From Methyloceanibacter stevinii (GTDB lineage: Bacteria > Pseudomonadota > Alphaproteobacteria > Rhizobiales > Methyloligellaceae), in NCBI RefSeq assembly GCF_001723355.1, contig NZ_LPWE01000005.1, positions 1 through 64,000 on the forward strand: a stretch of DNA of 64,000 bases. The letters are read 5' to 3'. How positions within the stretch are numbered: position 1 is the first letter of the stretch; the number at the start of each line of letters is the position of its first letter. A program made the translations under genes and the position numbers. Positions 9,758-19,092 of this stretch are shown here, in pieces. The notes under the pieces are model-generated. The model searched no databases and was not told where the DNA came from. It was given only the letters and a program-made list of their open reading frames with translations.

Positions 9758-10243
9758 CTAGCGCACGGGCGCGAGCGCGTCTTCCTCGAGCCGATAGGTG
9801 TAGTTGCAGGTTTCTTCCTTGGGCCGGTTGCAGGGCAGACCGTAGGTCGTCACATGCATCTGACGCTCTTTTCCGCTCGTGGAGAATTTGTGGCTCTTCA
9901 CGAAATCCTCGAAGACCTTGTCCCAGTCATCGCCGCTCGAATAGTAGAGCTGCAACAGGCAACCGTTCTCGCTACAGGCCGGGTTGCTTCCGTTCTTACA
10001 GACGAGCTTGCTGTAGTCGGCGATCCAGTCAGGCCGGCCGTCGCCGTTGAGGTCGTCACTCTGCAAGACGTTGGCGACGTCGGGCTTCCCGTCTTCCTTG
10101 CGACACCGATCCGCGGCCTCTGCGACGGTCTCGGCCATCTCGTCCGGGAACTCCGCCATAAGCTCCGCCGCCGCATGTGGCGCAAGCGGGCCCGATAAAC
10201 AGGCCAAGGCTGCGAGGGTCGAAAGGGTAAGCCTGAATGTCAC
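9758..10243 (-). CDS. Secreted hypothetical protein with Asp-rich loop
   Basis: 161 aa, not recognised as a named family. A signal peptide is predicted at residues 1-26 (LSTLAALACLSGPLAPHAAA). The mature protein has six cysteines and a DDLNGDGRPDWIAD segment resembling the calcium-binding loop seen in EF-hand-like and FG-GAP-type repeats. It probably acts in the periplasm. Convergent with the DUF924 gene, 7 bp apart; 12 bp downstream of the D,D-carboxypeptidase gene on the same strand, so the two may form one transcript. Confidence 0.65.
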   Translation of the reverse strand: MTFRLTLSTLAALACLSGPLAPHAAAELMAEFPDEMAETVAEAADRCRKEDGKPDVANVLQSDDLNGDGRPDWIADYSKLVCKNGSNPACSENGCLLQLYYSSGDDWDKVFEDFVKSHKFSTSGKERQMHVTTYGLPCNRPKEETCNYTYRLEEDALAPVR

Positions 10244-10255
10244 GGTGCGAGGGCT

Positions 10256-11245
10256 TCAGTTCAAGGGTGGCAACGGTGTCGGTATGTCAGCCAGTCGCGT
10301 GACCGGCGTCTGCGACGGGAACAGGTCCGGCGTGAGTTCCGGCCGAATGGCCCCGTAGTTCGGACCGCAAATGATCTTCCCAAGATGTACCGGACGGTCG
10401 TCCCGGTCGGCCGGCAGGGGCAGACCGTTCAAACTGGTTCCGAACAACGATTTCCAGAAATAGCGTTTGAAGCCGTTCTCGAGGAGTTGAGCGGCGCGTT
10501 CGTTTCGGATGCGGGTCGATTTTTCACCGAGGACAACGGCTACCAGCTTACGGCCGTCCCGTGTCGCGCTGACCACGATGTTGAAGCCGGAGTGGCAGAT
10601 GAATCCCGTCTTCATGCCGTCGGCACCGTTGAAGGTGCGCAACAGGCCGTTATGTGTCCGGAGCTGCCGCTTCGCGACGCTGACCGATTTCATCGAGAAG
10701 ATATCGGCGTATTCCGGGAACTCGATAATGAGCGCGCGCGCAAGGCGCCCCAAATCGCGTGCGGTCGTATATTGCTGCTCGTTCGGCAGGCCGTGCGGAT
10801 TCGCAAATTGGGTGCTGGTCATCCCCAGCCGTTTAGCCGCCTCGTTCATGCGTTCGATAAAGGCTTCCTCGGATCCGCCGACGGTCTCCGCCACCATGAC
10901 GGCGACGTCGTTGGCGGACTTGACGATGATGACGCGGATCGCTGTTTCGAGCGGAATCGACGAGCCGACGGGCAGTCCTAGCTTCGTGGGCGGCTGGGCC
11001 AGGGCATTCTTGGTGACGATGGCCGGCGTGTCAGGCTTGACCTCGCCGTTGCGCAGCGCGTGGAAGGCGACATAGGCCGTCATCATCTTGGTGAGCGAGG
11101 CCGGAAACCAGAGCGTGTCGGGGTCCTCGGCGTAGAAGACGGTGCCGTTGTAGGGTTCGAAGACGAGGGCGGGGCTGGCTTTGGCGGCGCTTGAACCCAG
11201 AAGCGCGGCAACGGCGACAAGGCAAAAAAAGGCACGCCTCAGCAT
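10256..11245 (-). CDS. D-alanyl-D-alanine carboxypeptidase (S11, PBP5-like)
   Basis: Trims the terminal D-Ala from peptidoglycan stem peptides in the periplasm. 329 aa with signal peptide at residues ~1-23. The three penicillin-binding motifs of family S11 are present: SLTK (Ser50, Lys53), SAN in KSANDVAVM, and KTG in GADGMKTGFI. Compared with Escherichia coli PBP5 the protein is short and lacks an evident C-terminal amphipathic membrane anchor, so it may be soluble in the periplasm. Confidence 0.92.
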   Translation of the reverse strand: MLRRAFFCLVAVAALLGSSAAKASPALVFEPYNGTVFYAEDPDTLWFPASLTKMMTAYVAFHALRNGEVKPDTPAIVTKNALAQPPTKLGLPVGSSIPLETAIRVIIVKSANDVAVMVAETVGGSEEAFIERMNEAAKRLGMTSTQFANPHGLPNEQQYTTARDLGRLARALIIEFPEYADIFSMKSVSVAKRQLRTHNGLLRTFNGADGMKTGFICHSGFNIVVSATRDGRKLVAVVLGEKSTRIRNERAAQLLENGFKRYFWKSLFGTSLNGLPLPADRDDRPVHLGKIICGPNYGAIRPELTPDLFPSQTPVTRLADIPTPLPPLN

Positions 11246-11513
11246 GAAAATTTATCCCCTTCGGTCCTTGCGCCGCGCATATGTCCGGATCGCCGCGGCA
11301 CGGCCGAGACTGCACGGAAACATGTCTCCGGCTCAATCCCCCAGCGCGGATCGGCCGCCTTGTTTCACACGCAAATTCGACTGTTCCGTGACAGGCACCA
11401 CCCTGGTGGCCGCAAGACCTGTGCAGCCACTCTACCCGCCGCAACACTAGCGTCCTTGCGCGGTTTCGCAAGCCGCGGCGGGTGACTTCCGGGCCCTTTT
11501 CCGCCGGCTGAGG

Positions 11514-12287
11514 CTAGACGGCACGGTGGTCGAGGATCCAATCGGCTGCGGCCGGGAGGTCCTCCGCCATTGCCGTCGGCGAGGGCTCGAAGCGGTGCTC
11601 GTCCCTATCGCGGTATTTGCCGGTGCGCACGAGAATGGCCTGTGTCAGGCCGGCCTTGAGTGCGCCGGCGACATCGCTTTCCGCGTCGTCGCCCACCATC
11701 ACGGCGTCCTCGGGCCCGCAGTCCATGCTGGCAAGCGCCGCTTCGAAGAAATCGGGCGAGGGCTTACCGAGCACGATCGCTTCCTTGCCGCTCGAATATT
11801 CCAAGGCGGTCACGAAGGCGCCGGCATCCAGGCTGAGCTTCCCGTCGTCGTCCATGAAGGTGCGGTTCTTGGCGAGCGCCAGAAACGCGGCGCCATCGAT
11901 GAGTTCACGGAAGGCGCGGTTCATATTCTCGTAGGAGAATTCGCGGCCCGCATCGCCGACCACGACCGCGCGGGCGGGCCCGTCGCAAGTATCGGCGAAC
12001 TCCTTCTCTAGGTTCGGATGAACCAAAAGAAGCGGTGAAGCGTCGTGCTTGGCGAGCCAGGTCCGCGCGGCTTGGCCGGGCGTGAATAATTCTTCGCCGG
12101 TGATTTCGAGACCCAGCCCCGTCAGGCGGCTGACCAGTTCCTTCTTGGTCTTCGTCGTCGTGTTGGTGACGAAGCGGATTGGCAGCCCGGCCTCGTGCAG
12201 CCGGTGCACGGCCTCGACCGCGCCGGGGAGCACATGGTCTCCCTCGTAGACCACGCCCGCCAAATCGAGAAGGACACCACGGATCAT
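11514..12287 (-). CDS. HAD-superfamily IIA hydrolase (LHPP/TIGR01458-like)
   Basis: 257 aa from the ATG at 12287; an in-frame upstream start would add 12 residues. Motif I is GVLLDLAGVVYEGD with the nucleophile Asp in LLD, like the DISGVLY motif of the LHPP/TIGR01458 subgroup rather than the DxDG of NagD. Motif II is FVTNTTTKTK and motif III/IV GKPSPDFF with MVGDDAESDVAGA. Expected to be a magnesium-dependent phosphatase; the physiological substrate is not known (LHPP enzymes act on phosphohistidine/phospholysine or pyrophosphate). Confidence 0.85.
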   Translation of the reverse strand: MIRGVLLDLAGVVYEGDHVLPGAVEAVHRLHEAGLPIRFVTNTTTKTKKELVSRLTGLGLEITGEELFTPGQAARTWLAKHDASPLLLVHPNLEKEFADTCDGPARAVVVGDAGREFSYENMNRAFRELIDGAAFLALAKNRTFMDDDGKLSLDAGAFVTALEYSSGKEAIVLGKPSPDFFEAALASMDCGPEDAVMVGDDAESDVAGALKAGLTQAILVRTGKYRDRDEHRFEPSPTAMAEDLPAAADWILDHRAV

Positions 12288-12462
12288 ATCCGCAGCGTGG
12301 CGTAGAACGCGTGCCCGGATCAAGCGCCGCAGCGTCGCGGGGCTGGCACCGGGAAGGGCTGTGCAGGGCCGTGCCCTATCACCGCGCGATCAATCGCCCT
12401 AGTGTTACGCTTTGATCCGCAAGCCAACGACAAGCCAACAAGAAGTCAGTGCGAACCCGCGC

Positions 12463-13197
12463 ATGAGTGCCCTTTTCGAAGAACTTGATTATTGCCCGAC
12501 CCCGATCGGGGCAGTGAGCTTGCGCCGGCGCCGGGATCTCAAGCTCGGCGTGGACGTGTTCGAAATCAAGCTCGGCGACGAGTCCCTGATGACGAGCCTC
12601 TTCACCGCGTCCGAGATCGCCTTGGCGCGACTCGGGATTGCGGCGCTGGACGATGCCAGGGCGCCCAACATCGTCGTCGGCGGTCTTGGGCTCGGCTACA
12701 CGGCGCAAGCTGTTCTGGAAGGCGCACCGGACGCCTCGCTGATCGTTGTGGAAGCGCTCGCGCCCGTGATCGAATGGCACGAAAACGGGTTGCTGCCGCT
12801 CGGAACGGCGCTCGCGGAAGATCCGCATTGCCGCCTGGTCCAGGGCGACTTCTTCGCGATGGGGGCGTCGGAGGAAGGGTTCGATCCTGAGACGCCCGGG
12901 CGCTCGTTCGATGCGATCCTCGTCGATATCGATCATTCGCCGGCGGCGCTGTTGGACGAGCGCAGCGAGTCCTTCTATCAGCCGGATGGTTTGCGCAAGC
13001 TCGCCCGGCATCTTCGGCCCGGCGCCGTGTTCGGCTTGTGGTCGGACGCGCTGCCCGACGACGCCTTCCTCGCGCGCCTGGACAGTGTCTTTGCAGAGGC
13101 GCGCGCCGAACCGGTCACGTTTCACAATCCGCTGCAGGACCGGCCGTTTACCCAGACGGTCTATGTCGCGCGAACCGAACCGGGAGCGGCGTCATGA
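12463..13197 (+). CDS. Spermidine synthase-like SAM-binding protein
   Basis: 244 aa from ATG 12463; a TTG at 12412 would add 17 residues. The Rossmann glycine motif NIVVGGLGLGYTAQAVLE, the acidic strand-2 end LIVVEA and the FDAILVDIDHSP block resemble spermidine synthase-fold methyltransferases. The aminopropyl-acceptor residues of true spermidine synthases are not obvious, so a methyltransferase-like role is safer. Its TGA overlaps the ATG of the DksA-type gene, so they are translationally coupled. Confidence 0.7.
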   Translation: MSALFEELDYCPTPIGAVSLRRRRDLKLGVDVFEIKLGDESLMTSLFTASEIALARLGIAALDDARAPNIVVGGLGLGYTAQAVLEGAPDASLIVVEALAPVIEWHENGLLPLGTALAEDPHCRLVQGDFFAMGASEEGFDPETPGRSFDAILVDIDHSPAALLDERSESFYQPDGLRKLARHLRPGAVFGLWSDALPDDAFLARLDSVFAEARAEPVTFHNPLQDRPFTQTVYVARTEPGAAS

Positions 13198-13535
13198 GAG
13201 CGACGGAAGCGGACCTGCGCGCGCTGAGGGCGCAATTGGCGGAACGGCTGCGCGACTTGCGCGATACGAGCGAGACGACGGCGGACAATCGCCGGCCCGT
13301 CGAGCTCGACCAGACGTCCGTGGGCCGGGTGTCGCGCATGGACGCTATGCAAGTCCAGGCCATGGCCGTGGCGACGGAGCAGCGCCGTCACGACGAGGCG
13401 CGGCGCATCGAGGCCGCAATCCAGCGTATCGACGAGGGCGAATACGGGTATTGCACCGCCTGCGGCGAGGAGATCGCCGAAAAGCGCCTGGCGGCGGATC
13501 CTGCCGTCGCCACGTGCATCAAGTGCGCCGCGTGA
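13194..13535 (+). CDS. TraR/DksA-type C4 zinc-finger protein
   Basis: 113 aa. The C-terminal zinc finger has the pattern C-x2-C-x17-C-x2-C (YCTACGEEIAEKRL...CIKC). A short N-terminal coiled coil precedes it and RIEAAIQRIDEGEYGYC is the canonical DksA/TraR lead-in. DksA relatives bind the RNA polymerase secondary channel; this member is shorter than Escherichia coli DksA (151 aa) and resembles the compact alphaproteobacterial or TraR-like group. Start chosen at 13194 for the ATGA overlap with the upstream gene. Confidence 0.88.
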   Translation: MRATEADLRALRAQLAERLRDLRDTSETTADNRRPVELDQTSVGRVSRMDAMQVQAMAVATEQRRHDEARRIEAAIQRIDEGEYGYCTACGEEIAEKRLAADPAVATCIKCAA

Positions 13536-13547
13536 ACGGCGCCGGAC

Positions 13548-14810
13548 TCAGAGTCTCTCGGTGATCAGCACGAGCCGCAGGTCGTTGACATTGGTCATAG
13601 TCGGGCCCGTTTCGAGCAGGTCGCCGATGCCTTTGAAGAACGAGTACGGATCATTGTTGGCCAGCATGGCCTTGGCGCTGATGCCGGCCGCCTCGGCGCG
13701 CTTCAGCGTGTCCGGATAGAGCAGCGCGCCGGCATTGTCTTCCGATCCGTCCACGCCGTCCGTGTCGCCGGCCAGGGCGTAGATGTTCGGCATGCCGTCC
13801 AGCGCGATGCTCATGGATAGCAGAAACTCCGTATTCGGACCGCCTTTGCCGTTGCCGGTGAGCGTGACCGTAGTCTCGCCGCCCGAGATGAGCACGCATG
13901 GCGGCTCCACGGGCTGACCGCGCATGGTGCATTGGCGCGCGATGCCTGCGTGAACCAGCGCCACGTCGCGGGACTCGCCCTCGATGCTGTCGCCGAGGAT
14001 CACCGGCGTCACGCCGGCGTCCCGCGCGACCGCGGCCGCGGCTTCGAGCGAGGCCTGAGGCGTGGCGATCATGACGTTCTCGACACGGTCGAAACATTTG
14101 TCGCCGGGCTTGGGCGTCTCCTCGATGGTCTCAAGCACCTGCCGCACATTGGCGGGCAGATCGATCCCGTATTTGTCGACGATGGCGATCGCGTCGGCAT
14201 TGGTGGACGGGTCGGGAACGGTCGGTCCGGATGCGATGATGGAGGCATCGTCGCCCGGCACGTCGGAGATCATCAGAGCCACGACTTTCGCGGGGTATGC
14301 GGCACGCGCGAGCCGTCCGCCCTTGATGGCCGACAGATGCTTCCGCACCGTATTCATTTCGGAAATGGTCGCGCCGCTCGCGAGCAAGGCCTTGTTCACG
14401 GCCTGCTTGTCTTCAAGTGAAATTCCGTCCGCGGGCGCCGCCAACAGCGCGGAGCCGCCTCCAGAGATGAGCGCAAGCACGAGGTCGTCCTCGGTCAGAT
14501 CTTGCACGGCCTTGAAGATGCGCTGCGCGGCTTCGCGGCCCGCGGCGTCCGGTACGGGGTGCGCGGCCTCGACGACCTCCAAGCGCTCCGTGGGCAGCCG
14601 ATAGCCGTAACGCGTGACGACGACGCCGTCGAGCGGGCCATCCCAAGCGTCTTCCAGCGCCTTCGCCATGGCGCCGGATGCCTTGCCAGCACCGATGATG
14701 ACGGTGCGGCCTTTGGGGCGTTCGGGCAGGTGAGGCGGTACGCAGAGCGAGGGCAGGGCGGCATCCACGCCGGCCTTGAACATGGCCTTCAGCAAGTCTT
14801 CTGGGGACAT
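13548..14810 (-). CDS. gckA: Glycerate 2-kinase (MOFRL type)
   Basis: Phosphorylates D-glycerate with ATP to 2-phosphoglycerate, the serine-cycle step after hydroxypyruvate reduction. 420 aa from ATG 14810, preceded by a GGAGCGGA ribosome site. MOFRL-family hallmarks include GAGKASGAMAKALE, LISGGGSALLAAP and the C-terminal domain with LISGGETTVTLTG and ALAGDTDGVDGSEDNAGA. It is divergent from ftfL, with 146 bp between. Adjacent placement to the serine cycle supports the 2-kinase role; no glxK-type enzyme is seen in the window. Confidence 0.9.
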   Translation of the reverse strand: MSPEDLLKAMFKAGVDAALPSLCVPPHLPERPKGRTVIIGAGKASGAMAKALEDAWDGPLDGVVVTRYGYRLPTERLEVVEAAHPVPDAAGREAAQRIFKAVQDLTEDDLVLALISGGGSALLAAPADGISLEDKQAVNKALLASGATISEMNTVRKHLSAIKGGRLARAAYPAKVVALMISDVPGDDASIIASGPTVPDPSTNADAIAIVDKYGIDLPANVRQVLETIEETPKPGDKCFDRVENVMIATPQASLEAAAAVARDAGVTPVILGDSIEGESRDVALVHAGIARQCTMRGQPVEPPCVLISGGETTVTLTGNGKGGPNTEFLLSMSIALDGMPNIYALAGDTDGVDGSEDNAGALLYPDTLKRAEAAGISAKAMLANNDPYSFFKGIGDLLETGPTMTNVNDLRLVLITERL

Positions 14811-14905
14811 CTGGTCCGCTCCGCTCCCTGTTGATTGTTGTTGGCGATGAAACTGCACAGACGATTGCCAGAAGGCAAGCGAATGAATACGGTGCGCGTC
14901 CGTTT

Positions 14906-14919
14906 CGCGAAAATTCGCG
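14906..14919. promoter_or_regulatory. Small inverted repeat between gckA and ftfL
   Basis: CGCGAA-AA-TTCGCG, a 6-bp inverted repeat with a 2-base spacer, 38 bp upstream of the ftfL start in the only divergent promoter region of the serine-cycle cluster. It could be an operator, but repeats this short are common in GC-rich DNA. Confidence 0.2.
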
Positions 14920-14956
14920 TGTTCCAAAAGACAAGTGAGGCTGGGAGTAGACGATT

Positions 14957-16663
14957 ATGTCCGAGGGCTCGAGCGAACAACACAGGAAGCCGAAATCTGA
15001 TATCGAGATCAGTCAGGCGGCCACGATGCAGCCGATCCTGGACGTGGCTAAGGACAAGCTCGGCATCGAGGCGAAGGACCTTATTCCTTACGGGCACTAC
15101 AAGGCCAAGGTCTCTCTCGACTATATCGACAGCCTCAAGGGCAAGCCGGACGGCAAGCTCATCTTGGTCACCGCGATCACGCCGACGCCAGCCGGCGAAG
15201 GCAAGACGACGACCACGGTCGGGCTCGGCGACGCGCTCAATCTGATCGGCAAGAAGACGATCATGTGCCTGCGCGAACCGAGCCTTGGTCCGTGCTTCGG
15301 CATGAAGGGCGGTGCGGCCGGCGGCGGCTACGCACAGGTCGTGCCGATGGAGGACATCAACCTTCATTTCACCGGCGACTTCCACGCGATCGGCGCCGCC
15401 AACAATCTGCTCGCCGCGATGATCGACAACCACATCTATTGGGGCAACAAGCTCGACATCGACGCGCGGCGCGTCACGTGGCGCCGCGGCATCGATATGA
15501 ACGACCGTGCGTTGCGTTCCATCGTCACGTCGCTAGGCGGCGTGACCAACGGGTTCCCGCGCGAGGCGGGCTTCGACATCGTCGTAGCCTCGGAGGTCAT
15601 GGCGATCTTCTGTCTGGCGAAAGACCGGGCGGACCTTCAGCGGCGCCTGGGACAGATTCAGATCGGACAGACGCGCGACAAGGCGGCCGTGACGGCCGAC
15701 CAGATTTCGGCGGCGGGCGCCATGGCCGCGCTGCTGAAGGACGCGCTGGCGCCGAACATGGTGCAGACGCTTGAGAACAACCCGGCGTTCATCCATGGCG
15801 GCCCGTTCGCGAACATCGCCCATGGCTGCAACTCCGTGATCGCCACCAAGGCCGCGCTGAAGCTTGCGGACTACGTGGTGACCGAGGCTGGCTTCGGCGC
15901 CGATCTCGGCGCGGAGAAGTTCTTCGACATCAAGTGCCGCAAGGCGGGCCTCAAGCCCGATTGCGTGGTGATCGTGGCGACGATCCGCGCGCTCAAGATG
16001 CATGGCGGCGTCGCCAAGGACGATCTCAAGAAGGAGAATCTCGACGCGCTGGAGAAGGGCTTCGCCAATCTCGAAAAGCACATCGAGAATGTCCGCAAGT
16101 TCCACGTTCCGGTGGTGGTTGCGGTCAACCGCTTCTCGCTCGATACGGACGACGAGATCGCCCTGCTTCAGCGGCTCTGCTCGACGGCCAGCGCCGAATG
16201 CGTGATGTCCGACCACTGGGCCCTTGGCGGGGCGGGTGCCAAAGACTTGGCCGAAACCGTGGTCAAGACCATCGACACCAAGCCGTCGGACTTCCAGCCG
16301 CTGTATCCGGACGACACGCCGCTGTGGGACAAGGTGCGCACGGTCGCGCAGGAGATCTACGGCGCCGAGGACATTACCGGGCCGAAGGCGGTCCGCGACA
16401 AGTTCGCGGAGCTCGAAAAGGAAGGGTTCGGTAAGCTTCCGATCTGCATTGCGAAGACCCAGTACAGCTTCACGACCAATCCCGATGCCAAGGGTGTGCC
16501 GCTTGGTCACACCATTCCGGTCCGCGAAGTGCGGCTTTCGGCCGGCGCGGAGTTCATCGTGGTGATCTGCGGAGACATTATGACAATGCCGGGTCTGCCA
16601 CGGGTTCCGGCCGCCAATAACATCGAATTGGACGCCGAAGGCAGGATTACCGGACTGTTCTAG
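14957..16663 (+). CDS. ftfL: Formate--tetrahydrofolate ligase
   Basis: ATP-dependent activation of formate to 10-formyl-tetrahydrofolate, the entry of C1 units into the assimilatory serine cycle. 568 aa, full length. The P-loop motif [18 protein letters not shown] begins near residue 75; [22 protein letters not shown] and HFTGDFHAI follow, and PVVVAVNRF lies in the later nucleotide domain. In methylotrophs FtfL works with MtdA and Fch, both encoded just downstream. 128 bp separate it from sgaA and that gap contains a candidate operator, so sgaA may have its own promoter. Confidence 0.97.
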   Translation: MSEGSSEQHRKPKSDIEISQAATMQPILDVAKDKLGIEAKDLIPYGHYKAKVSLDYIDSLKGKPDGKLILVTAITPTPAGEGKTTTTVGLGDALNLIGKKTIMCLREPSLGPCFGMKGGAAGGGYAQVVPMEDINLHFTGDFHAIGAANNLLAAMIDNHIYWGNKLDIDARRVTWRRGIDMNDRALRSIVTSLGGVTNGFPREAGFDIVVASEVMAIFCLAKDRADLQRRLGQIQIGQTRDKAAVTADQISAAGAMAALLKDALAPNMVQTLENNPAFIHGGPFANIAHGCNSVIATKAALKLADYVVTEAGFGADLGAEKFFDIKCRKAGLKPDCVVIVATIRALKMHGGVAKDDLKKENLDALEKGFANLEKHIENVRKFHVPVVVAVNRFSLDTDDEIALLQRLCSTASAECVMSDHWALGGAGAKDLAETVVKTIDTKPSDFQPLYPDDTPLWDKVRTVAQEIYGAEDITGPKAVRDKFAELEKEGFGKLPICIAKTQYSFTTNPDAKGVPLGHTIPVREVRLSAGAEFIVVICGDIMTMPGLPRVPAANNIELDAEGRITGLF

Positions 16664-16718
16664 CCGGGCCCTTCCAGGGAAAGCAAAAGGGTTGCCAGGG
16701 GCGCGAGCGGGCGCTACC

Positions 16719-16739
16719 ACCATACGAAAGTCGTATGGT
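16719..16739. promoter_or_regulatory. Palindrome upstream of sgaA, LysR-type T-N11-A candidate (QscR-like)
   Basis: ACCATACGA-AAG-TCGTATGGT, a perfect 9-bp inverted repeat with a 3-base centre, 52 bp upstream of the sgaA start. Its inner part TAC...GTA satisfies the LysR-family T-N11-A rule (T at 16723, A at 16735). In Methylobacterium the LysR-type regulator QscR controls the sga operon. No T-run follows, so a terminator for ftfL is less likely. Binding is inferred, not shown. Confidence 0.4.
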
Positions 16740-16791
16740 CTGGGCCTGCTTGGGCTCCGGGCAAACAACAATTCCCTAGGAGAGGAATCCC

Positions 16792-18003
16792 ATGGCTGGA
16801 GCCAGGCGGCCAGGTCGTAATTTTCTATTTGTGCCGGGTCCGACCAATGTGCCGGACCGCATTCTCCGGGCCATGCACGTGCCGATGGAGGATCATCGGT
16901 CCCCTGACTTTCCGAGCCTGACAATCCCGCTCTTCGAGGAGATGAAGAAGGTCTTCCAGACCAAGGAAGGCCAAGTCGTCATCTTCCCGTCCAGTGGTAC
17001 GGGCGCCTGGGAATCGGCTCTGACCAACACCCGTTCGCCGGGCGACAAGCTCCTCGCGCCGCGCTTCGGCCAGTTCAGCCATCTGTGGATCGAACTCGCC
17101 CGCCGTCATGGGCTCCAGGTCGTCGTGCAGGAGGAAGAATGGGGCACGGGCGCCGATCCGGACCGGATCGAAGAGGCGCTCCGGGCGGATAAAGCACACG
17201 AAATCAAAGGTATACTGGTGGTCCACAACGAGACCGCCACGGGCGTGACCTCCGACGTTGCCGCCGTACGGCGCGCCATCGACGCGGCCGGCCATCCGGC
17301 GCTGCTCTATGTGGATGGCGTCAGCTCCATCGGCAGCATCGACTTCCGCTTCGACGAATGGGGTGTCGACCTCGCCATCACCGGTTCGCAGAAGGGCATG
17401 ATGCTCCCGGCCGGTCTCGGCATCCTCTGCGCGAGCCCCAAGGCGCTGGCGCAGATGGAAGCGGCCAAGTGCACGCGCGCCTATTTCAACCTCGCCGACC
17501 ACATCAACGCGAATGCGGGCGGCTACTTCCCGTACACGCCTGCGCTGCCGCTGCTGTATGGCTTGCGCGAATCCCTGGCGATGATGTTCGAGGAAGGCCT
17601 TGAGAACGTGTTCGCCCGCCATCGCTATCTCGCGAGCGGGACACGGGCCGCCGTCGATGCCTGGGGTCTGTCGCTGTGCGCGAAGGAACCCAAGTGGCAG
17701 TCCGATACGGTCAGCGCGATCATGGTGCCGAACGGCTTCAACGGCGCCGATGTGATCGAGCGCGCTTATCGCCGCTACAATCTCGCGCTGGGTGCAGGCT
17801 TGTCGGAAGTCGCCGGCAAGTTGTTCCGTATCGGCCATCTTGGCGATCTCAATGAACTGATGTTGCTCGGCGCCATTTCCGGGGCCGAGATGTCAATGCG
17901 CGATGTCGGCATCCAGGTCGAGCCCGGTTCGGGCGTGGCAGCCGCGCAAGAGTATTTCCGCAACGCCTATGGCGCCGCCGATCAGCGCTTGGCCGCGGAG
18001 TAG
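16792..18003 (+). CDS. sgaA: Serine--glyoxylate aminotransferase
   Basis: PLP enzyme converting serine plus glyoxylate to hydroxypyruvate plus glycine, the defining step of the serine cycle. 403 aa. The PLP lysine lies in AITGSQKGMMLP (near residue 202); FVPGPTNVP at the N-terminus and FPSSGTGAWESAL are family blocks. Preceded by AGGAGAGGA, a strong ribosome site. First gene of the run sgaA-hprA-mtdA-fchA-mtkA-mtkB-ppc-mclA, the same order as the Methylobacterium cluster. Confidence 0.96.
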   Translation: MAGARRPGRNFLFVPGPTNVPDRILRAMHVPMEDHRSPDFPSLTIPLFEEMKKVFQTKEGQVVIFPSSGTGAWESALTNTRSPGDKLLAPRFGQFSHLWIELARRHGLQVVVQEEEWGTGADPDRIEEALRADKAHEIKGILVVHNETATGVTSDVAAVRRAIDAAGHPALLYVDGVSSIGSIDFRFDEWGVDLAITGSQKGMMLPAGLGILCASPKALAQMEAAKCTRAYFNLADHINANAGGYFPYTPALPLLYGLRESLAMMFEEGLENVFARHRYLASGTRAAVDAWGLSLCAKEPKWQSDTVSAIMVPNGFNGADVIERAYRRYNLALGAGLSEVAGKLFRIGHLGDLNELMLLGAISGAEMSMRDVGIQVEPGSGVAAAQEYFRNAYGAADQRLAAE

Positions 18004-18131
18004 GGAGCCGGGCACTTCACCAGCAAGGGCTAGGTTCATGACGAAACGCTACCCGGGGTAGGGCTCGCCCGCACCGGGGAGGTCATCACGGCGCGGGCGG
18101 TAGCCGCCGGCCGCACAAACAGGGGGGTTCA

Positions 18132-19073
18132 GTGGAACACGAGATCGTCTTCCTCGATCGCGAGTCGGTTGGCGCCGATGTCCGCAAGGCCAAATTTCCG
18201 CACAACTACACGGAGTACCAATCGACTTGGACTCCCGAGGATATCGTCGAGCGTCTGAAAGACGCGAGCATCGCGATCATCAATAAGGTGCCGATGCGCG
18301 AGGAGGTCCTCAAGCAGCTTCCGAAGCTCAAGCTGATCGCCGTCGCGGCGACCGGCACCGACGTCGTCGACAAGGCCTACTGCAAGGCCAACGGCATCAC
18401 CGTCGTCAACATTCGCGGCTATGCGTTCAACACCGTGCCTGAGCACGTGATCGCGCTGATGTTCGCGTTGCGGCGTAATCTTCTCGCCTACATCGAGGAC
18501 ACGCGAAACGGACGCTGGGCCGAGGTCGACCAGTTCTGCTTCTTCGATCATCCGATCCGCGACATTGCCGGCTCCACCATGGGCGTCGTCGGCTACGGCG
18601 CCATCGGCAAGGCGGTCGCCAAGCGGGCCGAGTGCCTTGGCATGAAGATCCTGCCGTATGACGTGTTCCCGCAGGACGGGCTCGTCGATCTCGAGACGGT
18701 GCTCAAGGAAAGCGACGTCATCACGCTCCACTGCCCGCTGACGCCCGAGACGGCGAACATGATCGGCGAGAAGGAGCTGAAGATGATGAAGCCCACGTCG
18801 ATCCTGATCAACACGGCGCGAGGCGGTCTCGTCGACGAAGCGGCGCTTGCCGAAGCGCTGAAAGCCGGCACGATCGCGGGCGCAGGGTTCGATGTGCTCA
18901 CCACCGAGCCGCCGAAGGACGGAAACATCCTTCTGGATCTCAAGATGCCGAACTTCATCGTCACGCCGCACGTGGCGTGGGCGAGCCGCGAGGCCATGCA
19001 GATCCTGGCCGACCAACTCATGGACAACATCGATGCGTTCGTTGCGGGCAACCCGCAGAACGTCGTCGAATAA
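18132..19073 (+). CDS. hprA: Hydroxypyruvate reductase (D-glycerate dehydrogenase)
   Basis: Reduces hydroxypyruvate to D-glycerate with NAD(P)H in the serine cycle. 313 aa from a GTG start with a G-rich ribosome site (AGGGGGG). D-isomer 2-hydroxyacid dehydrogenase features: VVGYGAIGKAVAKRA nucleotide fold near residue 154, HCPLTPETANMI, NTARGGLVDE with the catalytic Arg, and the catalytic His in TPHVAWAS. The 128 bp between sgaA and hprA are GC-rich with short inverted repeats but no clear terminator. Confidence 0.95.
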   Translation: MEHEIVFLDRESVGADVRKAKFPHNYTEYQSTWTPEDIVERLKDASIAIINKVPMREEVLKQLPKLKLIAVAATGTDVVDKAYCKANGITVVNIRGYAFNTVPEHVIALMFALRRNLLAYIEDTRNGRWAEVDQFCFFDHPIRDIAGSTMGVVGYGAIGKAVAKRAECLGMKILPYDVFPQDGLVDLETVLKESDVITLHCPLTPETANMIGEKELKMMKPTSILINTARGGLVDEAALAEALKAGTIAGAGFDVLTTEPPKDGNILLDLKMPNFIVTPHVAWASREAMQILADQLMDNIDAFVAGNPQNVVE

Positions 19074-19092
19074 CGCGTAAAGGGAAACCGCA

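Noticed and set aside
18004-18131. GC-rich inverted repeats between sgaA and hprA
   Set aside because: Several short overlapping repeats such as CTACCCGGGGTAG, none with a U-tract or regular operator geometry.
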